From Alphaproteobacteria bacterium (GTDB lineage: Bacteria; Pseudomonadota; Alphaproteobacteria; Sphingomonadales; Sphingomonadaceae): a stretch of DNA of 8,948 nt. The stretch's first letter is position 1, and each line of letters begins with the position of its first letter. A program made the translations under genes and the position numbers. Location of the stretch: contig VBAE01000119.1 in assembly GCA_005882415.1 (NCBI GenBank), forward strand, positions 1 to 8,948, in the 5' to 3' direction. Positions 1 to 6,024 of the stretch are shown here, piece by piece. The notes below the pieces were generated by a model, which worked only from the letters and a program-made list of their open reading frames with translations, was not told the DNA's origin and searched no databases.

Positions 1-383
1 TTGGTCAGATCCACCGGTCGCCCCTCGGCCGCCGCGATATGCGCAGCCATCCGCCGGCGGAGCAGCTCGAGCTGTTCGGGGCGGTTGAGGCGCCGGCTCC
101 GCTCGATCAGCAGGGTGCGCACCTGTCGCCAAGGCATCGACCGGTCGGAGCTGCGCCCGCGCAGCATGTCGAGGAAGGAGCCGGTGACCCGAAGGTTGTC
201 GGCATTGGCGGAATCGACCTTCAGCAGCAGCGCCGGGTCGAAAATTCCGAGAGAGCCGTCGCCGACGTCGAAAATGCAGCCTTCGCTTCGCACCCTGCCT
301 AGCAGGCGTTCGGCGTGGCTGGCGGGGACGCTGGGCCGGGGGCCCGCTGCGGGACTGAGCTCCGGGAGGGGATCGGGCGGCAA
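1..383 (-). CDS. Cytochrome P450-like protein, N-terminal part (runs off left edge)
   Basis: This frame is open from an in-frame TGA at about 432-434 down to base 1, so only the first 127 or so residues are visible and the heme-binding Cys region lies outside the window. P450 identity is inferred. After a Pro-rich start comes a strand-like stretch GDGSLGIFDPALLLKV, which lines up with GPGRLCVYDADIARTL of the complete P450 at 676-1761. It is followed by MPWRQVRTLL, matching the P450 helix-C W-x-x-x-R pattern whose Trp and Arg contact the heme propionates. The start is uncertain. There is no ATG or GTG near the N-terminus; TTG at 383 with a weak GAGAG upstream is preferred, and GTG at 293 would cut into the fold. 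It lies 74 bp downstream of the 30-codon peptide gene on the same strand, so the two are probably co-transcribed and the enzyme is a candidate tailoring enzyme for that peptide. Confidence 0.62.
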   Translation of the reverse strand, partial: MPPDPLPELSPAAGPRPSVPASHAERLLGRVRSEGCIFDVGDGSLGIFDPALLLKVDSANADNLRVTGSFLDMLRGRSSDRSMPWRQVRTLLIERSRRLNRPEQLELLRRRMAAHIAAAEGRPVDLT

Positions 384-401
384 ATTACTCTCGCCAAGGA
401 A

Positions 402-424
402 GGGCAGCCGAAGTCCGGCCGCCC
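402..424 (-). promoter_or_regulatory. Stem-loop between peptide gene and P450 gene
   Basis: Read on the minus strand, GGGCGGCCG pairs with CGGCTGCCC across a 5-nt loop (GACTT). All 9 positions pair, one as G-U. The stem follows a GGAGGGG stretch and precedes a weak pyrimidine tract (CCCTTCCTT), so it is not a canonical intrinsic terminator. Its position after the peptide stop and before the P450 start would suit partial termination or mRNA-end protection, giving more peptide than enzyme. That role is inference; the pairing itself is read directly. Confidence 0.5.
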
Positions 425-457
425 CTCCAGGTCATGACATGTTCTGTGTCGGGATGA

Positions 458-550
458 TCAGAATTCGATATAGTTCTGCCAACCCCACATGCACTTTCCC
501 TGCGGCCGAACGTTGAGAGCCACGCGAATTGCACGAACCAACTTAGCCAT
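458..550 (-). CDS. 30-residue candidate RiPP precursor peptide, aromatic C-terminus
   Basis: ATG at 550-548 is preceded by AGGAGG with a 5-nt spacer, the best ribosome binding site in the window, and an in-frame TAG lies just upstream, so the start is well fixed. The stop is TGA at 458-460. The peptide begins MAKLVRAIRVALNV, a basic amphipathic stretch that could act as leader. It ends in CMWGWQNYIEF, with Trp22, Trp24, Tyr27 and Phe30 in W-x-W, W-x-x-Y and Y-x-x-F spacing and one Cys (Cys20). G+C by codon position is about 53, 43 and 63 percent, weakly favouring this frame over overlapping ones; codons such as CGT, GTT and TTG are unlike the neighbours. P450-like genes lie on both sides, one downstream on the same strand and one divergent. 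P450s are known to cross-link Trp/Tyr in biarylitides, cittilins and atropopeptides; this sequence is none of the ones I know. The precursor role is inferred. It could instead be an unmodified small regulatory or toxic peptide. Confidence 0.72.
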   Translation of the reverse strand: MAKLVRAIRVALNVRPQGKCMWGWQNYIEF

Positions 551-555
551 ACCAT

Positions 556-561
556 CCTCCT
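556..561 (-). promoter_or_regulatory. Strong ribosome binding site of the 30-codon peptide gene
   Basis: AGGAGG sits 5 nt before the ATG at 550. An alternative ATG at 555 directly abuts the motif with no spacer, so it is a poor start. This decides the reading frame in favour of the 30-codon peptide. Confidence 0.75.
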
Positions 562-603
562 ATATCGAGTCGGAACCAATACTTTATTGCGCGTGCAACT
601 CTC

Positions 604-632
604 TGTATAGCCTGGAAGGTTCATTCTGTCGT
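604..632 (-). promoter_or_regulatory. Putative sigma-70-type promoter of the peptide gene
   Basis: On the minus strand ACGACA (632-627) and TATACA (609-604) are separated by exactly 17 bp; each matches the housekeeping consensus at 4 of 6 positions. A transcript starting near 597 would have a leader of about 47 nt containing the AGGAGG. A plus-strand TATAGC (606-611) overlaps the -10 box, with a weak TTTATT 17 bp upstream (583-588) that could serve the divergent P450. Boxes were found by eye only, and sphingomonad promoters may deviate from this consensus. Confidence 0.35.
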
Positions 633-675
633 TACTCCTCCTTCGACTCGTCGCGCATAATAGCAGGACCGCCGC

Positions 676-1761
676 TTGCCCTCCTTTCCGTTCGACCGCG
701 ATCCGCTGGCATGGCTCGATGAGACCGCCGCGCGTGCGGGGCAAGTACGGTGGATCGGCCCCGGTCGACTATGCGTCTACGATGCCGACATCGCCCGTAC
801 TCTGCTGGTCGACGAAGCCGGTCGGGTGGCGGATCATTCCGATTTCTTCGGCAATAGTCCGACAGTCCTCGCCCCCCGCGACCGGCAAATCGCGCTCGCC
901 CGGGACGCGCTGGCGTTGGTCCAAGCCCATCTGCGCACCGTCGACTGCGCGGCCGAAGCAGCGAGCCTCGACGCGCAGTCCGAATGGCCGGCCGCAGGCA
1001 GCGCCCTGCTGCTGCGGATCATGCGGCCCGTGCTCGCCGCTCCGGGCCGCTCGCCGCAATTCCAGGCGGCCCTCGATCATGTCGTCGCCACCAGAATTCT
1101 CTCGCGACACCAGGCGCCCAAAGGGCTGGTGCGCCGCGCCTGGGACCGCTTCCGCTTCTTCCGCGCCTTCAGCCGGGAACCGGCGGCGGGACGGCTTGAG
1201 GGCGACCTCCTCGACGCCTTGCTCCGCCACGCCGGGGATCTGGAGGAGGAGGCGCTGGTCCAGCTCTACGCCGGCTTCGTCTTCGCGACCGTCGGCTCGG
1301 TCGGTTTCGCGCTGGGCTGGTCGCTGCTGCTCGCGGCCGAGCGCGACCGGATCGGCTATCCGCGCCCGTCGCACCTGGTGCACGAAGCGCTCCGCCTCTT
1401 CCCGGTCGCCTGGCTGTTCGAGCGAAGCACCACAGGGCACGACGAAATCGGCGGCGAGACCGTCACGCCTGCCGATGTCCTCACCATCAGTCCCTACGCC
1501 ATCCACCGCCACCCAGCCTATTGGGAGGAGCCCCTCGCCTATCGACCGGAGCGCTGGCAGGGCCGGACGGGGCGGATACCCTGGTTTCCTTTCGGCGCCG
1601 GCGCCCATAGCTGCGTCGCCGCGGGCCTCACGCTGGAGTTCGTCGGAAGCCTGCTCGCCGCCGTCGCCGACCGCCAGCCTAGCGTCGAACGCCTCGGCGG
1701 CGGCCCGTCCCTCGGCGCGGCGCTCGCCCCGCCGCGCTTCCTGCTTCGCCTCGCCCGCTGA
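676..1761 (+). CDS. Cytochrome P450, compact and with altered I-helix
   Basis: A soluble heme monooxygenase-fold protein of 361 residues, short of the roughly 400 usual for bacterial P450s. The K-helix E-x-x-R is Glu237-Arg240 (HEALRLFP), the ERR-triad segment is YRPERW (289-294), and the heme-ligand loop is FGAGAHSC with Cys313 as the iron ligand. The I-helix (about 193-221) reads AGFVFAT: the acid-alcohol pair that normally delivers protons for O2 cleavage is replaced by Val202-Phe203. Helix C lacks the usual Trp. A TAG lies 15 bp upstream in frame, and TTG at 676 with AGGA 7 nt before it is the only reasonable start near the N-terminus. It diverges from the 30-codon peptide gene with a 125-bp gap. 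I infer that it acts on that peptide, perhaps by oxidative coupling rather than hydroxylation. P450 assignment is firm; the substrate is a guess. A redox partner is not encoded in the window. Confidence 0.93.
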   Translation: MPSFPFDRDPLAWLDETAARAGQVRWIGPGRLCVYDADIARTLLVDEAGRVADHSDFFGNSPTVLAPRDRQIALARDALALVQAHLRTVDCAAEAASLDAQSEWPAAGSALLLRIMRPVLAAPGRSPQFQAALDHVVATRILSRHQAPKGLVRRAWDRFRFFRAFSREPAAGRLEGDLLDALLRHAGDLEEEALVQLYAGFVFATVGSVGFALGWSLLLAAERDRIGYPRPSHLVHEALRLFPVAWLFERSTTGHDEIGGETVTPADVLTISPYAIHRHPAYWEEPLAYRPERWQGRTGRIPWFPFGAGAHSCVAAGLTLEFVGSLLAAVADRQPSVERLGGGPSLGAALAPPRFLLRLAR

Positions 1762-1828
1762 AGGTGCGTTCAACCGGCGTTCATGCGGCGGCGGCTCCCT
1801 TCCGCCTCGACCAAAATATGGGGGTATC

Positions 1829-2194
1829 GTGAAGAACAAGCTGATCCTGGGTGCTTTCCTGCTGGCCGCTCCGTTCTCCGCGGCCCAGGCCATGACCGTC
1901 GACACCTTCCTCCAGAAAGCCGACGCGCTCGAGAAGAAGGGCATGATGGCGCTCTTCGCGTCCGACTATAAATTGCTCAAAAGCGAGGTCGAGACCGCGT
2001 CCGGCCAGCTTCGCGAGGAGCGGCTCGCCGCCGAGAAAGCCGGCAAGCGCGGCGCTTATTGCCCGCCGGCCACGCCGAGCCTCGGCAGCAAGGAGCTGCT
2101 CGCCTCCTTCCGCACGCTTCCCCCGGCACGCCGCGGAATTCAGGTCAAGGACGCGCTCCGCATGCTCCTCGCCCGCAAATATCCCTGCCGCTGA
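1829..2194 (+). CDS. Small exported protein, possibly Rap1a-like
   Basis: A 121-residue protein with a clear signal peptide: Lys2 and Lys4, a hydrophobic core LILGAFLLAAPFS, and a likely cut after AQA at residue 21. GTG at 1829 is chosen because it gives a complete signal peptide and follows GGGGG by 4 nt; the ATG at 1818 is in another frame. The mature part has a charged helical stretch, then YCPP at 81-84 and a C-terminal segment with aliphatic spacing ending in KYPCR. Two Cys residues could form one disulfide in the periplasm. The Cys-Pro motif followed by a C-terminal helix ending in Pro-Cys resembles the Rap1a/Tai immunity-type domain, but I hold that match loosely. It lies 67 bp after the P450 on the same strand, so it may be transcribed with it, although the exported, conserved look fits a housekeeping neighbour equally well. 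Confidence 0.8.
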   Translation: MKNKLILGAFLLAAPFSAAQAMTVDTFLQKADALEKKGMMALFASDYKLLKSEVETASGQLREERLAAEKAGKRGAYCPPATPSLGSKELLASFRTLPPARRGIQVKDALRMLLARKYPCR

Positions 2195-2198
2195 GGGC

Positions 2199-3320
2199 CT
2201 AGGAGGCGAAGGCGCCCAGCGCGACCAGCAGCATGAAGAACAGGGTCGCGGCGATCGAGGCGAAGACGACCAGCATGAAGGTCCGCCACACGGCGCTCCA
2301 CCGCGACAGCAGATAGGCGCCGCGAAGCTGCCGGTACATGTGGATCGGCGGAACGAGCGTCATCGCGATTCCGATCATCGCGTCCGGAAGCCCGAGCGGC
2401 CGGAGCACGCTCAGCGCGATCAGCCCGAGGCTCATGAAGGCGATCGAGTAGGTGATGAACACCGTGTGGTCGTAGGCGCGATACTGGCGATAGCGCCGCC
2501 GGTGCAGGAAGAGCAGCCAGAGGAACGGCACCGAGATCGGGATCAGGGCCCAGGAGAATTTATAGCCGTTGGACTGGATCTTGTAGGCGAGCAGCTTGGG
2601 ATTCTCGCTTGCATGCTCGATCGCCTGGTCGAGCCTCGGCCACCCCGTATTCGCCTCGATCTTGTTCGGCGTGCCCGGAGTCACCTCATCCACCTCGGCA
2701 ACCGCCGCCCGTGCCTCCTCGACGGTCCCGGCCGAGACGATCTTCTTGGTAGCCTCGTACGTCTTCAGCCGCCCGTTCACGGTGTTGATCGTCATGTCGA
2801 CGGCCCGGGTCGGAAGCCCGGCGGCAACGAGACGGGCGCGCTCGGCACGGAGTTGCTCGAGATGCTTCTGATCGGGCGACGCTTCCTTGGCGAGGTCCCT
2901 CACCGCCTCGTCCCGGTCGAAGCCGTTGAGCGTGAACGGCCCGCCGACCAGGCTGAACACCGCGAACATCAGGAAGACCGAGAAGAGGAACAGCGCCATC
3001 GGCGACACGAACCGCGCCCGCTCGCCCGCGATATAGCGGCGGGTGAGCTCGCCCGGCTTCCACGCGAGCAGGGGCAAAGTGCGCCATATCTTGCCGTCGA
3101 AGTGAAGGACGCTGTGGGCGACGTCGTGCCAGAAGGCGCCGATCGTGCGGTGGACATGGGCGGGCTGGCCGCATTGGTGGCAGAAGCCGCCTACCAGCGC
3201 CGCCCCGCAATTGAGGCATATCTCGCCATGGCCCCCGGCCTCGCCGGCCGCCGGCTCGACGCTCCGGGCCAGCAAGCCGCCGGTGATCATTTCGCCAACC
3301 CCTTCGATGCCCGCAACCAT
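2199..3320 (-). CDS. DUF3667 family zinc-ribbon membrane protein
   Basis: A 373-residue protein. Residues 35-50 hold a zinc ribbon with Cys35, Cys38, Cys47 and Cys50 (CLNCG and CHQCG). Next comes the family segment around 60-108, with FDGKIWRTLPLLAWKPGELT and RYIAGERARFVSP, which is how I recognise DUF3667. Membrane segments lie near 106-126, 254-272, 286-306, 312-326 and 346-368. Between the first two is a charged, helical soluble region of about 120 residues (135-250). The family's biochemical function is not established. ATG at 3320 is used; ATG at residue 11 is an alternative that keeps the whole domain. It follows envC on the same strand after 53 bp and converges with the small exported gene, the stop codons lying 4 bp apart with no visible terminator between them. 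Confidence 0.9.
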   Translation of the reverse strand: MVAGIEGVGEMITGGLLARSVEPAAGEAGGHGEICLNCGAALVGGFCHQCGQPAHVHRTIGAFWHDVAHSVLHFDGKIWRTLPLLAWKPGELTRRYIAGERARFVSPMALFLFSVFLMFAVFSLVGGPFTLNGFDRDEAVRDLAKEASPDQKHLEQLRAERARLVAAGLPTRAVDMTINTVNGRLKTYEATKKIVSAGTVEEARAAVAEVDEVTPGTPNKIEANTGWPRLDQAIEHASENPKLLAYKIQSNGYKFSWALIPISVPFLWLLFLHRRRYRQYRAYDHTVFITYSIAFMSLGLIALSVLRPLGLPDAMIGIAMTLVPPIHMYRQLRGAYLLSRWSAVWRTFMLVVFASIAATLFFMLLVALGAFAS

Positions 3321-3373
3321 CGCCCCGCCTTTCTGCGCCCTTATTGCCGCTTATCGGCGCGAGCGTCGAGTGG

Positions 3374-4627
3374 TCAGCCGATCAGCGGCGCGATCGGGAA
3401 GGGATGGCCGTCGTGGCGGAGCTCGACCGTCACCTGCGGGCCGGAGCCGGTCGCGGCGCGGCCGAGCGGCGCCCCCGCGGCGATGCTCTCGCCTTTTGCG
3501 ACGGACAGCGCGGAGAGGTTGGTGATCGCGGTCGTCCAGCCGCCGCCATGGTCGATGATCACCACCTGGCCATAGCCGCGGAACGGCGCCGCGAAGAGGA
3601 TGCGGCCAGCCCGAGGCGCGACCACCGGCGCCGCCGCCGCAGTCGCGAAGGTCGAGCCGCGGGCGTGGATCCCCGCATCCGAAATCTCGCCGAGCCCGGT
3701 GACGACACGCCCACTGACCGGAACCAGGTAAGAAGCCTTCCCCCCGCCCGGCGCGGTCCCCGGCCGGAGCGGCGGCGGCGGGAGGGCAGAGAGGCTCCGG
3801 CGAAGCTCGGCCTGGAACTGGTGCGTGCCGGCGAGGGTGGCGAGTTCGCGCGCCTCCTCCCCGAAGGCGAGCGCCCGGTCCGACTCGGTCAGCGCCGATT
3901 CCATCAGGCTTTCCGAGCGCAGCCGCTGCTTCGCCTCGAACTGGGCGAGCGCGATCCGCCGCTTGCGAAGCTCCTCGCGGCCCCCGATCAGAGCCGCATA
4001 AGCCTGCCCCGCCTGCCGCCGGAGCTGCTCGCCTCGCTCCACCTCGTACCGAAGCGCGGCGGTGCGCGCCCGAACCACCGGGAGGGTCGAAGCGAGGAGC
4101 GATCGGATATGGACGACGTCGTCCACCGATCCCGGCTGGACCAAAGCCAGCGCCGGCGGCCGCCGCGCCATCGTCTGAAGCGCCGCAGTCAGCCGGACCA
4201 GCGGCGCCTGCTTCTCCGCAAGCCGTGCCCGCTGCTGGGCTGCAAGCACGGCAATGATCCGCACCCGCGCCTCGGCCGCGCTGATGTCGGCCTCCGCGGC
4301 TTCGATCCGCGCCGCGAGCGCCGCCGCCTCGGCCCGCGCGCGCGCCGCCTCATTGGTAGCCTGCGCCGCCTGCTGCTCGAGCTGCTGCGAGCGCCGCGTC
4401 GCCTCATCCGCCTCGCGCTTGGCGGCGAGAAGCGCCCCCGCATCCCCCTCCCCCCCGGTCTGCGCCGCCGCAAAGCCGCCGCCGGCCAGCAGGGCCGCGA
4501 CCAGGGCAGGCAGGAGGATTCGAGGTGGCCCGGAACAATTGCTCGGCCAGCATCGCCCGCGCCAGCAGGTGCGGCCAGGTGGCTTTCCCGAACGCCAGGA
4601 GCAGGTCCGCCCCGGCCCGCATGCCAT
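3374..4627 (-). CDS. envC: EnvC/LytM-type murein hydrolase activator, 5' end damaged or fused
   Basis: An exported coiled-coil protein of the EnvC group, which activates cell-wall amidases at division. Residues about 62-280 are Ala/Glu/Arg-rich coiled coil, and about 298-417 form a LytM (M23) domain. The zinc site is degenerate: IHARGS in place of H-x-x-x-D, NLS in place of HLS, and TVELR in place of HFEIR. Like EnvC it should therefore activate rather than cut. The recognisable protein begins around residue 36 with the signal-peptide core RILLPALVAALLAGGGFAAAQ-like stretch (hydrophobic 37-56). Residues 1-35 are only the shifted translation of rlmH and look non-native (Cys/Trp/Arg-rich). No ATG, GTG or TTG exists in this frame between the ATG at 4627 and the signal core, so the native start appears to be missing. 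If translation began downstream the export signal would be lost. Family call is firm; the start given is only the available ATG. Confidence 0.85.
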   Translation of the reverse strand: MACGPGRTCSWRSGKPPGRTCWRGRCWPSNCSGPPRILLPALVAALLAGGGFAAAQTGGEGDAGALLAAKREADEATRRSQQLEQQAAQATNEAARARAEAAALAARIEAAEADISAAEARVRIIAVLAAQQRARLAEKQAPLVRLTAALQTMARRPPALALVQPGSVDDVVHIRSLLASTLPVVRARTAALRYEVERGEQLRRQAGQAYAALIGGREELRKRRIALAQFEAKQRLRSESLMESALTESDRALAFGEEARELATLAGTHQFQAELRRSLSALPPPPLRPGTAPGGGKASYLVPVSGRVVTGLGEISDAGIHARGSTFATAAAAPVVAPRAGRILFAAPFRGYGQVVIIDHGGGWTTAITNLSALSVAKGESIAAGAPLGRAATGSGPQVTVELRHDGHPFPIAPLIG

Positions 4628-4907
4628 CGTCGAAGCCGTCCGCCCCGCCGACCAGGAACCGCGCCTCGCGCTTGCCGCCGTCCCGCCAGCGCTCGAGCAG
4701 GCGCGCCAATTCCATCGAGCCGAGCTGCTCCCCTTTCTCGTCCATGACGATGGTGACGCTGTTCGCTGCCGCCGCCGGAAGCGAGCCGCCGCTCTCGGGC
4801 AGCTCGGTCATCTTCACCGGCCAGGCGATCCGCTTCAGATAGCGCTCGACCAGCTCCGCCTCAGCGCTCCGGCCGAGCTTTCCCCGGGCGACGATGTGGA
4901 GGAGCAA
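4404..4907 (-). CDS. rlmH: 23S rRNA pseudouridine-1915 N3-methyltransferase RlmH, C-terminus lost
   Basis: A SPOUT-class methyltransferase that modifies pseudouridine 1915 of 23S rRNA on the assembled 70S ribosome. The N-terminus MLLHIVARGKLGRSAEAELV, the SAM-site loop FLVGGADGF (84-92) and LARAMLAEQLFRATS (115-129) are typical. Family members then end within about ten residues in a conserved G-x-PYHR tail that takes part in substrate and cofactor binding. Here the frame instead continues NPPACPGRG... for 38 residues into envC DNA, giving 167 instead of about 140 residues, and no frame in the junction encodes a PYHR tail. The start is TTG at 4907, 6 nt after the rsfS stop; no clear ribosome binding site is seen, so coupling to rsfS is likely. 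The gene may be non-functional, or the sequence may carry a deletion or assembly error. Confidence 0.88.
   Translation of the reverse strand: MLLHIVARGKLGRSAEAELVERYLKRIAWPVKMTELPESGGSLPAAAANSVTIVMDEKGEQLGSMELARLLERWRDGGKREARFLVGGADGFDDGMRAGADLLLAFGKATWPHLLARAMLAEQLFRATSNPPACPGRGPAGRRRLCGGADRGGGGCGGASRRQARGG
4500..4530 (-). other. Abnormal rlmH-envC junction (apparent small deletion)
   Basis: At about 4518-4523 the rlmH frame leaves recognisable RlmH sequence (RATS) while the other frame enters the EnvC signal peptide (RILLPAL) within the same few bases. The expected RlmH tail, its stop, and the EnvC ribosome binding site and start codon are all absent. This is at least 30-40 bp less than the normal arrangement would need. 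Confidence 0.7.
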
Positions 4908-4913
4908 GAGGGC

Positions 4914-5306
4914 CTAATGCGCGGCCGTGGCCGGCGGGGCTTCCTCGAACGCCCACATCCGCTCCAGATTGTAGAAGCTCCTCACCTCCGGCCGGAACAG
5001 GTGGACGATCACGTCCTCGGCGTCGATCAGCACCCAATCGGCGACCGGAAGCCCCTCGATCCGCACGTTGCGGCCGAGCTCCTGCTTGATCCGTTCAGTG
5101 AGCTTCTGCGCCATCGACGCGACCTGGCGGGTCGAGCGCCCGGAGGCGATCACCATATGGTCGGCGATGTTCGACTTGCCCGACAGCGGGATGGTGACGA
5201 CGTCCTGGGCCTGGTCGTCGTCGAGCGACCGAAGCACGAGATCGTGTAGCGCTTCGACCTTTTCGTGCGCTCCGTCCGTGGCCGGAGCAGTCTGGGGTGC
5301 GGGCAA
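4914..5306 (-). CDS. rsfS: Ribosomal silencing factor RsfS
   Basis: A 130-residue member of the RsfS/Iojap family, which binds ribosomal protein uL14 and blocks 50S-30S joining when nutrients are scarce. Conserved features: the helix and strand DDDQAQDVVTIPLSGKSNIADHMVIASGRS, then the core with QVASMAQKL, then GLPVADWVLIDAEDVIVHLFRPEVRSFYNLERMW near the C-terminus. An extra Pro/Ala-rich N-terminal tail of about 12 residues is present. Translation starts at TTG (5306), supported by AGGAGG 4 nt upstream, and no better start exists. The gene is 9 bp after nadD and 6 bp before rlmH, the common bacterial nadD-rsfS-rlmH order. Confidence 0.96.
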   Translation of the reverse strand: MPAPQTAPATDGAHEKVEALHDLVLRSLDDDQAQDVVTIPLSGKSNIADHMVIASGRSTRQVASMAQKLTERIKQELGRNVRIEGLPVADWVLIDAEDVIVHLFRPEVRSFYNLERMWAFEEAPPATAAH

Positions 5307-5315
5307 TGTGCCTCC

Positions 5316-5960
5316 TTAAGTAACCGGCCGCCGCGTCACTTGATCGCGGAGGGCCTTCGGGTTGAACGAATATAGGGACGAATTGTGCCAGTCGGGAGTC
5401 CCGGCGCGGATGCCGGTGGCGGAGGTCGGATCGGGCGGCAGCTTCAGGATCACGAGCGCCGGCATACTCCACTGCGTCCAGCGACTGGCCGAGGCTGCGG
5501 GCCGGACGAAGCGCCGCAGCCAGCCCATGGCGCGAGCCGCCTGGGCAGGCCCATCATATCCCGGACGCGCAACGACCGCAATCGGCACCAGCGCGGCGAT
5601 TTCGCGCCATTGCCGCCAGCGGTGGAACTGGACGAGATTGTCCGCGCCCATGATCCAGACGAAGCGGCGGTGCGGGTAGCGCCGGATCAGAACCCTGAGG
5701 GTTTCCACGGTGAACGGAGACCCAAGCTCGCGCTCGATTGCCGTCACCCTGATTGGAAGCCGCCGCGCCTGTCTCCGGGCCGAAGCGAAGCGCGCGGCAA
5801 GCGACGCCATCCCCTTCTTCTCCTTCAGCGGATTGCCCGGCGACACCAGCCACCACATCTCGTCCAGCCCAAGCGCCCGCATCGCATTGGCCGAAGCCCG
5901 CTTATGCCCGCGATGCGCCGGATTGAACGACCCGCCGAGAAGGCCGGTGCGGATGATCAC
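5316..5960 (-). CDS. nadD: Nicotinate-nucleotide adenylyltransferase NadD
   Basis: The enzyme makes deamido-NAD from nicotinate mononucleotide and ATP, the penultimate step of NAD synthesis in the cytoplasm. The 214-residue protein opens with the nucleotidyltransferase motif GGSFNPAHRGH (about 9-19). It also has the substrate loop NPLKEKKGMA, the conserved GADNLVQFHRW segment, and the C-terminal PPDPTSATGIR corresponding to the S-S/A-T-x-I-R ATP-site motif. The start is GTG at 5960; it overlaps the TGA of a 12-codon minus-strand mini-frame (5992-5957) as GTGA, and no strong ribosome binding site is seen. It is the first gene of the minus-strand operon, 127 bp from the divergent S41 protease gene. 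Confidence 0.96.
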   Translation of the reverse strand: MIIRTGLLGGSFNPAHRGHKRASANAMRALGLDEMWWLVSPGNPLKEKKGMASLAARFASARRQARRLPIRVTAIERELGSPFTVETLRVLIRRYPHRRFVWIMGADNLVQFHRWRQWREIAALVPIAVVARPGYDGPAQAARAMGWLRRFVRPAASASRWTQWSMPALVILKLPPDPTSATGIRAGTPDWHNSSLYSFNPKALRDQVTRRPVT

Positions 5961-6024
5961 GCGTCGATGCTCATTGCTTCAGCCTCTAGCATCGCCTTAT
6001 CCACCCATCCATTCACCTGCCGTT

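Noticed and set aside
1..516. Plus-strand open frame of 171 codons, and a smaller one at 39-302
   Set aside because: Arg/Ser-rich translations with no domain; they mirror the minus-strand P450-like gene, which has P450-type motifs.
385..624. 79-residue minus-strand frame overlapping the 30-codon peptide, with AAGGAGGAG 10 nt upstream of its ATG and ending just before the P450 TTG
   Set aside because: Spacing to the ATG is long, the predicted promoter would start the transcript after this ATG, and G+C by codon position favours the 30-codon frame. It stays a weak alternative.
769..1944. Long minus-strand frame opposite the P450, and a 491-codon plus-strand frame from 719
   Set aside because: Low-complexity Arg/Ala/Ser translations typical of GC-rich antisense or shifted frames; the P450 frame has all conserved motifs. 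Only the tail of the 719 frame (from GTG 1829) is a real gene.
2195..2198. Possible bidirectional terminator between the convergent genes
   Set aside because: Only 4 bp separate the stop codons and no stem with a T-run is visible around them.
2340..4747. Plus-strand frames of 411 and 467 codons opposite DUF3667 and envC
   Set aside because: No recognisable domain, Arg/Pro-rich; shadows of well-supported minus-strand genes.
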